The position numbers were made by a program, and so were the translations under genes. Source: Arenibacter hampyeongensis (GTDB lineage: Bacteria; Bacteroidota; Bacteroidia; Flavobacteriales; Flavobacteriaceae). From it: a stretch of 64,000 nt of DNA. Positions 46,236-54,615 of this stretch are shown here, in pieces; the first letter of the stretch is position 1; every line of letters begins with the position of its first letter. The notes under the pieces are model-generated. The model was given only the letters and a program-made list of their open reading frames with translations, searched no databases and had not been told where the DNA came from. The stretch covers positions 186,001 to 250,000 of the forward strand of contig NZ_PIOB01000002.1 in assembly GCF_002909255.1 (NCBI RefSeq). The letters are read 5' to 3'.

Positions 46236-47117
46236 ATGGACAATATTTATGATATAGCTATGGGCATGCCCCGGTTCAAAAAGATCCAGGCATCCTCCGT
46301 ATTGTTCACGGAGTACAAGTGTATGGAAGACAGGTCTATTTTTTCGGCTTGGGCACATGCCAATTATTTCGTATGCGTGTTACAGGGTCATATGGAATGG
46401 CTGACTACGGAGAACACCTATGTACTACAATCCAATGACGCCATTTTTGTAAAAAAAGGGGCAAATATAATCCACAAATATTTTGAGGAGGATTTTTGCG
46501 CATTGATAATTTTTGTGCCCGATGAGTTTATACGCGATTTGATCGTGCAATCCCCTAATACAGTAAAAATCGGCAGCGAAACGACCACGGAAAGTGTTAT
46601 CCCAATAAAGCCTGATAGAGTATTGAGTTCCTATTTTACGTCTCTTTACGCCTATTTCTTTTCAGAAAGCGAGCCCATGTCGCATATAATAGAAATAAAA
46701 TTCAAGGAACTTGTCTATAACCTTCTTTCATCCTCTCGAAATAGGGGTATAAGCAGCTATTTTAGGGAGGTTGCCCAACATAAAAATACCACTATCAAAT
46801 ACATCATGGAAGATAACTTCATGTACAATCTTTCCATAAATGAATATGCCAGACTATCTAATCGAAGCCTAAGTGTCTTCAAACGTGATTTTCATACTAC
46901 CTATGGCACTTCACCCGGTAGATGGCTTACCGAAAGACGCCTGCAATATGCCAAAAGGCTTTTAGAGACCACTGACAAGAAAGTTTTTGAGGTGGCCTTT
47001 GAGTCCGGTTTTGAGAACGCTTCACATTTTACACGGGCCTTCAAAGAAAAAAATGGCATCACCCCATTGACATATAAAAAACAGCTCGAAAACCAAATAT
47101 TGACATTGGACCTTTAG
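46236..47117 (+). CDS. AraC-family transcriptional regulator
   Basis: Regulator of 293 residues: an N-terminal cupin-like sensing domain (about 15-150, with FVCVLQGHMEWLTTENTYVL and DAIFVKKGANIIHKYFEEDF) and two C-terminal helix-turn-helix motifs (about 190-285: LSINEYARLSNRSLSVFKRD, and VFEVAFESGFENASHFTRAF). It resembles ExsA-type activators. No clear target gene adjoins; the oxidoreductase cluster or the genes after it are candidates. Confidence 0.92.
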   Translation: MDNIYDIAMGMPRFKKIQASSVLFTEYKCMEDRSIFSAWAHANYFVCVLQGHMEWLTTENTYVLQSNDAIFVKKGANIIHKYFEEDFCALIIFVPDEFIRDLIVQSPNTVKIGSETTTESVIPIKPDRVLSSYFTSLYAYFFSESEPMSHIIEIKFKELVYNLLSSSRNRGISSYFREVAQHKNTTIKYIMEDNFMYNLSINEYARLSNRSLSVFKRDFHTTYGTSPGRWLTERRLQYAKRLLETTDKKVFEVAFESGFENASHFTRAFKEKNGITPLTYKKQLENQILTLDL

Positions 47118-47203
47118 GTACCTTTTTAGGGCTTTTGAGAAAAGTTGAGACCAATCGCATCCACTAATTTTGATATTATTAATCATTAAACAAATTAGTA
47201 GGG

Positions 47204-47347
47204 ATGGAAACAATTATTAAAAAAAAGGTCCAATCTAGGGATTGGTCTGGGCTTATAGAAAATCTGGGGCCTAAATTGGTACAAAACGGAAAAGCGAAGG
47301 ATAACTCCTTCCCATATTTTTTGTTTCCCCATGTTCAATCCAACTAA
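47204..47347 (+). pseudogene. Possible N-terminal remnant of an acyl-CoA dehydrogenase-like gene
   Basis: A 47-codon frame starting METIIKKKVQSRDWSGLIEN and continuing LGPKLVQNGKAKDNSFPY resembles the N-terminal helix of acyl-CoA dehydrogenases (W-x-x-L-I-x-x-L-G pattern followed by ...NDSFxxxNY). It then runs into DNA that matches the dispersed repeat (47307 onward) and stops. The simplest view is a gene start cut off by a repeat-associated deletion. The family match is from memory and short. Confidence 0.3.
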
Positions 47348-47420
47348 GGATAGATCTACTTCTAGCAACTGGATTTAATTAATCCTTATAAACCCTTCTG
47401 AAAATAGAAAAGTGAAGCTA
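47307..47420. repeat. Divergent single copy of the dispersed 91-bp repeat
   Basis: CCTTCCCATATTTTTTGTTTCCC, GGATTTAATTAATCC (same GGATT/AATCC stem as the other copies) and AACCCTTCTGAAAATAGAAA then AGTGAAGCT match, in order, the segments of the tandem units at 53752-54115. About 27 extra bases lie within the copy. Confidence 0.65.
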
Positions 47421-47464
47421 ATTTTTGGCTTGCTTGATGCCAAGGAAACGGTTATAAGTGACCA

Positions 47465-47499
47465 AAAAAGCGCTTGAAATATGATTTCAAGCGCTTTTT
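47465..47499. terminator. Bidirectional terminator between convergent genes
   Basis: AAAAAGCGCTTGAAAT and ATTTCAAGCGCTTTTT form a perfect 16-bp stem with a 3-nt loop. It lies 20 bp after the reverse-strand gene at 47520-48053 and also closes the AraC side. Confidence 0.9.
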
Positions 47500-47519
47500 A
47501 ATTTTATTGGTAAAAAAAG

Positions 47520-48053
47520 TTAATTTAACCTCCTACCATCTGTATTGTAATTCAAGTTTTCTTTTTCATTGTTCTTTTTCATCTGGAGTTGGTACTTTTT
47601 TTTAGCATTTTTACCGTCAAAATTTACGCTGTATTTAGTGCCGTATAAGGTCCAATCGGGATGCTCCTTAAATGCCGCATTTCGTACAGCTGGCGGAAGA
47701 ATAAGATCGCTGTAATACTCACTGGCTCTTATAATCTTTCCGGATTGGTTGTATGTGGCAAGAATTCTTCCGTTTTCCCCCTTAAAACTTACAACGTAGG
47801 TTTTGCGCTTGTCAGAATTAAAATCATAAACCTTGGATTTCTGGATATTGTACCTAGAAGCCTGATTCTGCAAATCCAATACCTTTAAGGAAACGGCCCC
47901 GCCGCCCACATTATTTAAATAATTATGATCCACGGGACTTACCTCTACCCCGGTTAAATGAATCGTGTTTTTCCCACAGTCACAGTCTGAAATTTGGGAA
48001 TAACCTAGGCTTGCGAAACCTATAATAATTGCGCCAAAAACTAATTTTTTCAT
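47520..48053 (-). CDS. Secreted hypothetical protein, PepSY-like C-terminus
   Basis: Exported protein of 177 residues with signal peptide MKKLVFGAIIIGFASLGYSQ and a Cys pair in SDCDCGKN just after it. The C-terminal part (PPAVRNAAFKEHPDWTLYGT, then KYSVNFDGKNAKKKYQLQMK) resembles the PepSY-like/beta-lactamase-inhibitor-like repeats of Bacteroidota secreted proteins. Function unknown. Transcribed alone and closed by a strong terminator. Confidence 0.75.
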   Translation of the reverse strand: MKKLVFGAIIIGFASLGYSQISDCDCGKNTIHLTGVEVSPVDHNYLNNVGGGAVSLKVLDLQNQASRYNIQKSKVYDFNSDKRKTYVVSFKGENGRILATYNQSGKIIRASEYYSDLILPPAVRNAAFKEHPDWTLYGTKYSVNFDGKNAKKKYQLQMKKNNEKENLNYNTDGRRLN

Positions 48054-48457
48054 GATATTGATGTTTAAAGGTTAATATTAATAATTGTAAAAGGCATTAC
48101 ATTTTTGGGGGAGCACCATAAGAAGGTCCAAAAATCAAATGAACAGTTCCTAGATCATTAAAGTTCCATGCTCAAAATTCCGTTAAGCAATTTTTAGAAA
48201 GAAGATGAAGTGAATAAATTAGCTTGATCTAAACCTGTTAAATAATGGAAACTACTATTATGTATATAGGTCCAAATTCTTTAACCCTTGGTTCACACAA
48301 CCCCTCTGACTAATTCTATTACAATTTTAGAGGTATTCCACAAGAAGGGTTTTAACTATTTGTTCATTCTTTTGTGTTAGTTGGGAGTTTGCAATAAAGT
48401 GTTGACTTATTATTGCACAAGAAGATAAAAAAAAAGACATAATACATTTATTTACAA
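48054..48457. other. Gene-free spacer upstream of secreted protein and downstream of hybrid regulator
   Basis: About 400 bp. No gene, hairpin or repeat was recognised. It should hold the promoter of the gene at 47520-48053. Confidence 0.4.
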
Positions 48458-51400
48458 TTACTTACGATGCTCACTTGGTGCAAACCCAAATTCTTCCTTA
48501 AAGGCCCGGCTAAACCAAGAGAGATCGTTAAAACCGACATCATAGGCGACTTCGGAAACATTGCTGTTCGTAGTTTGTATTAATTCCTTTGCTTTTTGCA
48601 AACGGACTGAGCGAATAAAAATTGCCGTTGATTTTCCCGTAATGGCCTTTAGTTTTCGGTAGAGCTGTGATTCGCTCATGGATAATTGCCTGGCCAAGTG
48701 CCTTGAACCAAATGAATGGTCTCCTATTTTTTCTTGAATAATCTTTATAGCATTCTTTAAAAATTTTGCTTCCGGATTTTCGGCACGTACCTTTAAAAAT
48801 TGCCCGAAACCTTCGCGTTCAAATTTCTTAACCATTTTCTGGCGCAAAAGGATCAACTTATCAAGATGAGTAAACAGTTCCACTTTGTTGAACGGTTTCG
48901 TCAAATAGGCATCCGCCCCATGGGAGAGGCCCGTGATACGGTCCTGCTGGGTAACCTTGGCGGTCAGCATGATTATTGGGATATGATCGGTACGCTCGTC
49001 CGACTTTAAGGTGGCACAAACTTCGTAACCATCTTTACCTGGCATCATCACATCGCAAATGATGATATCCGGCACATTTTCATAAGCAGTCTCGATTCCG
49101 ATGATTCCGTCCGCCGCATATAGAATCTCGTATTTTCCTTTTAGGCAGGTTTTTAAATAGTGGGCAACATCTGCATTATCCTCAATAATAAGTAGAAGCG
49201 GCAATTGGGAATCGCTCTCCAAAGCCACTTCAAATGGAATTTGTGTTTTTTCACTGTACAGGGCTATGGCGTTTGAAGGAACTACATCGTCCGTTTTTGG
49301 GGCATTTGTGGTAATGGGAATTCGTAGGTTGAATTCACTCCCTTTTCCGACCGTACTTTTTACCTCAATGGCTCCACCCAATTGTTCCGTAAATTCTTTG
49401 GTCAAGGCCAAGCCTATACCTGTTCCTTCGGTTCTTCGTGAGAAGGAGGTATCGGCTTGGTAAAACCGATCGAAAATATAGGGAAGTGCCTCTTTTGAAA
49501 TACCCACGCCATTATCCTTTATCCGAAGAAAAAATTGATGTTTTCCTTTTTCGGTCATGGTATTGAGGTGCACGATTATTTTTCCACCTGCTGTCGTAAA
49601 TTTTATTGCGTTGGAAAGCAGGTTGGCAGTAATGCTCGTCAGTTTATTGGTGTCAAAATCCATTACCAATTCATCAATTTCTGAATAAACCGTTAAATCG
49701 ATTTGTGCAGCTTTGGCCAAGGAGTGAAAACTTTCACAGATATATTTTATAAAGGAAACCACATCAGCCTGTATTAATTGCAATTCCATATTGCCACTTT
49801 CCAGTTTTGCGAGGTCCAACATTTCATTAACCAGTCGCAATAGGTTTTTTCCGTTTCGTTGGATCATATCCAAAGATTCTTCCAACTCATCAAATTGTTT
49901 TTCTTTAATGGTCGATTTCACGCTATCTGCCATGCCTAAGATTACCGTTAGTGGAGTTCTGAATTCATGGGTAATATTGGTATAGAGGCTGCTCTTTAGT
50001 TGATTGACTTCCTTGAGCCTTAAACTTTCAAAAACAGCCAATTTTCGGGAAAGTTGAAACCGATAGAACCAATAAGCAAGGGTTCCTAAGAGAAGTACGT
50101 ATAAAATATAAGCCCACCATGTTCTGTACCATGGAGGTAAAACTTTGAATGTATATAGTAATGGAACGCTCCAAACTCCATCAGGGCTTTGCGCTTTTAG
50201 TTTAAAGGTATAACTGCCTTCGTAAACATTGCCAAATGTAGCTGTGGTTTGATTAGTGGCCGGGTTCCAGTCTTTATTATATCCTTCAAGCATATACTGG
50301 TATTTTACCAACTGCGGTTTTGCAGGTTCAATGGCAGCAAAATCAAGCGTTATATTATTAAATTGATAGGGCAATACAAGGTTTATGGGCAAAGCATAAA
50401 ATGAAGTTATGCTGTCAAATTTTACGTCGCGAAATTTTTTTCGCATGCCGTTTAGTTCTACCTCGTTTAACACTTTTCCAAAAAGATTTATTTGTTCCGT
50501 GATGTTTGGAGATAAGCTTAAGCTGTCTGTATTTTCTTTGCCATTTTTAATATCATACCATAAAACATTCTCATTATTTATTTTCAGGCCCTGAATAACA
50601 ACTTTTGGTGGGTTGAGGTTTTTATGTAGGTTGTTATAATCGATCCTTACCAGTTTATCTGATGTGCCTGCCCAAATAATATCATCTTTTGTTATGAACA
50701 TGCCATTCATATTTATGTAGTCTATTGGGTATCCTGTTTTCACGTTATACTTTTCAAAATCGTGATTAAAGGAAGTGCTTAATTCAGTATTTGAAAGTGG
50801 GTTCGAAGCAGGCAAATAGCTATCGGCACCATTGTTTTTTGCTACCTGGACATACCCTTTTAATTCTGAAATACCGCTGTTGGTTCCAATCCATATGGCC
50901 CCATTTGTACTCAATAAAATATCGTTGATGCCATTATCTCCCAAACCTTGGGCAGTAGTATAGGTGAAAAAGGTCTTTCCATCAAAACGAATTAACCCAG
51001 CTTCAGTGGCTGACCAAATGTTTTCGTTATTATCTTCAAAAACATTCCATACATAATCCGTAACCAGGCCTTGATTGGTTGAATAGTTGGTAAAGTATTT
51101 ATGATCCTTGTCCAGTCTTGATAGTCCACCTCCCAAAGTACCGAACCAAAGATTACCTTTTTTATCTTCAATAAGATTGCGAACAACATTATTAGGCAAC
51201 CCCTGGTTGGTTGTATAAGTAGTAAAAGATTTCCAATCTTTATCTAGCATGGATACCCCGCCACCCCTAGTTCCAAACCAAAGATTTCCGGATTTATCTT
51301 GAACCATACTTGTACCTATTTCATTTACCAATCCCTGCTTTGTAGTATAGGTAGTAAAAGCTTTCCAATTATTATCCAAACGCGCTATACCTTGATTGGT

Positions 51401-52843
51401 AACAAACCAGAGATTTCCTTTCCTATCCTCAGTAATATTTCGCACATCGTCATTTGGCAGCCCTTGTGCTGTGGTATATACTGTGAATGATTTTTCGTCT
51501 TGATTTAGCCGGAATACACCGGCTCCCAAAGTGCCAAACCAAAGATTTTTTTTACTGTCTTCAAGAATACTGGTCACAGAATTATTTGCCACATCATTTG
51601 TAAGCATATAGCTTGAAAAACCTGCATTGTTATCAGTCAGCAATATCCAATCCCTGTCCAACCTGAAAACGCCATTTGTGGATGTGAACCAAATGTTATT
51701 GCTTTTGTCTTCAGCGATACTTGTAATACGATTGTTGGGTAGTCCGTTTAATGTAGTGTAGTTAATGAATATTGGGTTACTGTCCGGCAAAGGGTTTTTG
51801 TCATATAGGCTTGCACCTGTTGCAGTACCAAACCAGAGATTGCCATTTTTATCTTTAAGAATGCTCGACACATCGTTGCCTGCCAGGCCCTCTGCTGTGG
51901 TGTAGTTAGTAAAAGATTTGCCATTGTAAAAACTAATTCCGTTTTGGGTGCCAATGCATAGGTTTTGGTTTTTATCTTCAGTAATACTGCTTACAAAATT
52001 ATCTGCCAGCCCCTGCGAAGTGGTATAATTAATAAAAGATTTGCCATCGTAATGGTTTAATCCGCCACCTAATGTACCAATCCAAATATCTCCCTTTTTA
52101 TCTTCGTGCAAGCACGATATGGTATTGGAAGATAATCCATCGGTAACAGAATAATTTGTAAAGTCGGTTTTGTCATTTGATAATTTCGATATTCCGTTTC
52201 TGGTGCCGATCCAGATATTACCATTTTTGTCCTGAAGAATACTTGTAATATTATAGCTTGGTAAACCTTGCGCTATTGTATAATTGGTAAACGACTTTCC
52301 ATTATAACAGCTTAGCCCACCTAATGTGCCAAACCAAAGATTACCCTTATTATCTTCCAAAATACTGTATATATTATTTCCTGCCAATCCATGAGACACG
52401 GAAAAATTCATAAACGACTTACCATCGAAGCGACTTACCCCGCTACCTCGCGTACCAAACCAAAGATTTCCCTTACTGTCAACAAAACTACATCCTATCG
52501 TATTTAATGCAAGTCCGTCGCTGGTGTTATACAATTGCACAGGAACGAATAAGTTAGACTGTATTACTTTAGGCGAATGAATAACTTTTGTAAAGTCCTT
52601 CGTTTTTAAAACAAATGAATCCGCTTTTTTTTCAGGAATAATCACCGTCAGCGGAGTAGGACAAGTATCAAGATTTACAATTATTGGATCTTTTACTGGA
52701 ATTGTAACCGGTGGTTTAACTAGATTGTTATTTTCATCTGCAATTGAGGGATTGGCATTCTTTTGAGAACAAGCGAAAACGAAGAAAGCGCAAATGACAA
52801 AAACAAACCTTGTTTGGCCTAAAATGTTCTTGAATTTTCGCAT
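48458..52843 (-). CDS. Hybrid two-component regulator (propeller sensor, kinase, receiver, AraC output)
   Basis: One-protein signalling system of 1461 residues. The N-terminus has a lipobox-like VFACS after a membrane segment. About 14 propeller blades (residues 105-690, e.g. EDKKGNLWFGTLGGGLSRLD, with FTxYTTxQGL linkers) sense a ligand in the periplasm; then Y_Y_Y (about 830-885), membrane helix (about 905-930), HisKA (His near 958 in NITHEFRTPL), HATPase (DNGVGI, GTGIGLALT), receiver (phospho-Asp near 1261 in IICDVMMPGKDGYEV) and AraC helix-turn-helix (1365-1461). Such regulators usually detect glycan fragments and switch on nearby SusCD loci; the locus at 54616-64000 is a candidate target. 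Confidence 0.95.
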   Translation of the reverse strand: MRKFKNILGQTRFVFVICAFFVFACSQKNANPSIADENNNLVKPPVTIPVKDPIIVNLDTCPTPLTVIIPEKKADSFVLKTKDFTKVIHSPKVIQSNLFVPVQLYNTSDGLALNTIGCSFVDSKGNLWFGTRGSGVSRFDGKSFMNFSVSHGLAGNNIYSILEDNKGNLWFGTLGGLSCYNGKSFTNYTIAQGLPSYNITSILQDKNGNIWIGTRNGISKLSNDKTDFTNYSVTDGLSSNTISCLHEDKKGDIWIGTLGGGLNHYDGKSFINYTTSQGLADNFVSSITEDKNQNLCIGTQNGISFYNGKSFTNYTTAEGLAGNDVSSILKDKNGNLWFGTATGASLYDKNPLPDSNPIFINYTTLNGLPNNRITSIAEDKSNNIWFTSTNGVFRLDRDWILLTDNNAGFSSYMLTNDVANNSVTSILEDSKKNLWFGTLGAGVFRLNQDEKSFTVYTTAQGLPNDDVRNITEDRKGNLWFVTNQGIARLDNNWKAFTTYTTKQGLVNEIGTSMVQDKSGNLWFGTRGGGVSMLDKDWKSFTTYTTNQGLPNNVVRNLIEDKKGNLWFGTLGGGLSRLDKDHKYFTNYSTNQGLVTDYVWNVFEDNNENIWSATEAGLIRFDGKTFFTYTTAQGLGDNGINDILLSTNGAIWIGTNSGISELKGYVQVAKNNGADSYLPASNPLSNTELSTSFNHDFEKYNVKTGYPIDYINMNGMFITKDDIIWAGTSDKLVRIDYNNLHKNLNPPKVVIQGLKINNENVLWYDIKNGKENTDSLSLSPNITEQINLFGKVLNEVELNGMRKKFRDVKFDSITSFYALPINLVLPYQFNNITLDFAAIEPAKPQLVKYQYMLEGYNKDWNPATNQTTATFGNVYEGSYTFKLKAQSPDGVWSVPLLYTFKVLPPWYRTWWAYILYVLLLGTLAYWFYRFQLSRKLAVFESLRLKEVNQLKSSLYTNITHEFRTPLTVILGMADSVKSTIKEKQFDELEESLDMIQRNGKNLLRLVNEMLDLAKLESGNMELQLIQADVVSFIKYICESFHSLAKAAQIDLTVYSEIDELVMDFDTNKLTSITANLLSNAIKFTTAGGKIIVHLNTMTEKGKHQFFLRIKDNGVGISKEALPYIFDRFYQADTSFSRRTEGTGIGLALTKEFTEQLGGAIEVKSTVGKGSEFNLRIPITTNAPKTDDVVPSNAIALYSEKTQIPFEVALESDSQLPLLLIIEDNADVAHYLKTCLKGKYEILYAADGIIGIETAYENVPDIIICDVMMPGKDGYEVCATLKSDERTDHIPIIMLTAKVTQQDRITGLSHGADAYLTKPFNKVELFTHLDKLILLRQKMVKKFEREGFGQFLKVRAENPEAKFLKNAIKIIQEKIGDHSFGSRHLARQLSMSESQLYRKLKAITGKSTAIFIRSVRLQKAKELIQTTNSNVSEVAYDVGFNDLSWFSRAFKEEFGFAPSEHRK

Positions 52844-52899
52844 TTGATTGATTTATTTCTGACCCCTAGTTATAAGTTTTACTTGATGTAGATGATTTG

Positions 52900-53085
52900 T
52901 TATATAATCGGTAATTGGACAATGAATTCCGATCCTTCCCTCTGCTTTGTATTAATATTAAGTTCGCTAGATTGTGCTTTTACAACATGATAACTCAAAC
53001 TCAACCCTAAGCCCATTCGTTGCCCGTGTGTTTGGTAAAAAAAGGGTTGAAAGAATTTAACCTTGGGCCAATTTTTATTATTTTA
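52900..53085 (-). pseudogene. C-terminal relic of a histidine kinase
   Basis: On the reverse strand this reads KFFQPFFTKHTGQRMGLGLS followed by LSYHVVKAQSSELNINTKQR, EGSEFIVQLPII and a stop at 52900-52902. It matches the end of a histidine-kinase ATPase domain (usual form [27 protein letters not shown]), with the first G of the G-box changed to R-M. Upstream the frame dissolves near 53085, so the rest of the kinase is lost. Confidence 0.8.
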
Positions 53086-53158
53086 CAGGGGAATTAATTC
53101 GGAATTTGTAAAGACCTTTTTATTTGATATCACTCAATAAATTAGCTACTCGAGATAC

Positions 53159-53341
53159 CTAAAAGTTTGTAAAATTTCGGTGGGGACTAGTTTGGCTGGT
53201 TAGGATCGTTCGGGCAAGACTATCGAACTCAAATTGCTCATTGGCTAAGTTGGGCTGGAGATGCTCCCGAAGTTTGACAATAAAATTCCTATCGCCTGGG
53301 CTTTGTAGCCGACCTCCGAAAGGATTCTTTGGAATTGCCAT
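53159..53341 (-). pseudogene. Fragment of an AraC-type output domain
   Basis: The frame contains DRNFIVKLREHLQPNLANEQ, then FEFDSLARTILTSQTSPHRN, which follows the start of the C-terminal AraC domain of Bacteroidota regulators (usual form DRxFLxKLxxxVExNLxxExFxxxxLAxxxxMSRSQLxRKL). It ends after about 44 residues, so helix-turn-helix two is missing. It is either a relic or a short antisense-free frame; the match favours a relic. Confidence 0.55.
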
Positions 53342-53751
53342 AATATATTCATTAAAGTCAATGAAATGAGCATAACCGAAACCTCATCGCAAATACGAAT
53401 GAAGATATGCGAATTACATATGACCATTAAAAAACAATAAATATCTACAAATGAAAGTTAAGGAAATTATTCAAAAATAACTAGCAAATAATTCCACACA
53501 AAGAACTGGCTTTGAGCTAATGTTTGGAAAAGGGAAGGATGGCTATTGTGGCCTGATTTATTTCAGGAAAGTCATTCAGGATGCACCCTAAATCTGAATA
53601 ATTTTGGAAATACATTGCCAAACATTTCCCGGGCCACGAAGTAAATGAATCCATGGGGCGGCTTCTGTAGTTACCATATTCTACGCCGTTTTGAGGATTG
53701 TGATCGGCTTTCCTTGGTTACCAATATCGAAAATAGCCTTAGAAAAAGGAA
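53342..53751. other. Gene-poor stretch with unidentified decayed frames
   Basis: About 410 bp. A forward reading includes TGFELMFGKGKDGYCGLIYF then RKVIQDAP and a stop, which looks protein-like but is interrupted upstream and was not recognised. No intact gene was seen. Confidence 0.3.
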
Positions 53752-54115
53752 AGATTTACTGAATCCCAATGAACCCTCGCTGAAAATAGAAAAGTGAAAC
53801 CTAGCGCCTTCCTTTTTTTGTTTCCTTTCGATTTTGAAAACAGGATTTGGATAATCCCAATGAACCCGCGCTGCAAATAGAAAAGTGAAGCCTAGCGCCT
53901 TCCTTTTTTTGTTTCCATTCCATTTTGAAAACAGGATTTACAGAATCCCTATGAATCCTCACTGAAAATAGAAAAGTGAAGCCTAGCGCCTTCGTACTTT
54001 TTTTGTTTCCATTCGATTTTGAAAACAGGATTTGGATAATCCCAATGAACCCGCGCTGCAAATAGAAAAGTGAAGCCTAGCGCCTTCCTTTTTTTGTTTC
54101 CCATGTTCGCTCAAA
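53752..54115. repeat. Four tandem copies of a 91-bp intergenic repeat
   Basis: The segment AATAGAAAAGTGAA recurs at 53785, 53876, 53967 and 54061 (periods 91, 91 and 94). Each unit also contains CTAGCGCCTTC, TTTTTTTGTTTCC, TTTTGAAAACAGGATT and AATCCCAATGAACC. GGATT and AATCC within the unit can pair; the loop bases vary (TGGAT, TACAG) while the arms are kept, which suggests selection or a common foldback origin. Short protein frames across the units are by-products of the repeat. Confidence 0.9.
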
Positions 54116-54145
54116 CTTCGTTTGGCTCCATGGGAAACAAAAAAA
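54089..54145. repeat. 17-bp perfect inverted repeat beside tRNA-Pro
   Basis: TTTTTTTGTTTCCCATG (54089-54105) pairs with CATGGGAAACAAAAAAA (54129-54145); the loop has its own CAAAC/GTTTG stem. It ends the tandem repeat array and shares its A-run with the tRNA terminator, so it may be a second terminator or the boundary of an inserted element. Confidence 0.8.
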
Positions 54146-54171
54146 GTGATTTGCAAATGCAAATCACTTTT
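54142..54171 (-). terminator. Terminator of tRNA-Pro transcript
   Basis: On the reverse strand, AAAAGTGATTTGC pairs with GCAAATCACTTTT (13 bp, 4-nt loop), followed by a T-run, only 5 bases after the encoded CCA end of the tRNA. Confidence 0.9.
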
Positions 54172-54176
54172 CTGCT

Positions 54177-54253
54177 TGGTCGGGATGACAGGATTTGAAC
54201 CTGCGACCACACGGCCCCCAGCCGTGTACGCTACCGGACTGCGCCACATCCCG
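54177..54253 (-). tRNA. tRNA-Pro (anticodon GGG)
   Basis: Reverse strand, 77 nt including an encoded CCA. The acceptor stem CGGGATG pairs with CATCCCG and is followed by A-CCA. The D-arm GCGCAGTCCGGTAGCGT, the anticodon stem CACGG/CCGTG with loop CTGGGGG (anticodon GGG), and the T-arm GCAGGTTCAAATCCTGT are all regular. It decodes CCC and CCU. The 3' side leads into a terminator, repeats and gene relics. Confidence 0.96.
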
Positions 54254-54615
54254 ATACTACAATTTGCTCAATACTTCTATTCTTTTTCAGAATCTCCATT
54301 TATAAATGAATCCTCTGTGGGGCAGCCTGTCCTGAGCGTAGACGAAGGGCCACATCCCGAAAATGAGATTGCAAAAATAGGAAAGATCAAACAATTTAAC
54401 CCTAATCTTATGGCAAAAAAATGAATCTTTTTTCCTTATTCCTTAAATTCCAGCTCCTTAGTATTATTATCTCCATTTTTCCATATCCATTATCAATTAA
54501 AATATAAAAACATTCAACCAGACTCAAGAAATAAAAGATTGGTCAATTGAAAAATAAATACTAATTTGAAAGTTTTAATTCAGTAACCATCTTAAAAAAA
54601 GATAGAAAACCACCT
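54254..54615. other. Spacer upstream of tRNA-Pro with direct repeat of the tRNA 5' end
   Basis: About 360 bp without a gene. GCCACATCCCGA at 54243-54254 (complement of the tRNA 5' end) recurs at 54349-54360. The GC-rich REP-like piece CCTGTCCTGAGCGTAGACG lies at 54322-54351. The right end should hold the promoter of the VCBS gene. Confidence 0.5.

Noticed and set aside
53752-54115. CRISPR array
   Set aside because: Units are 91 bp, directly adjoining, without constant-length unique spacers, and no cas genes are present.
53801-54249. Overlapping reverse-strand frames with a repeated peptide containing SAGSLGLSKSCFQN
   Set aside because: They are translations of the 91-bp DNA repeat and run into the tRNA; the DNA unit explains them fully.
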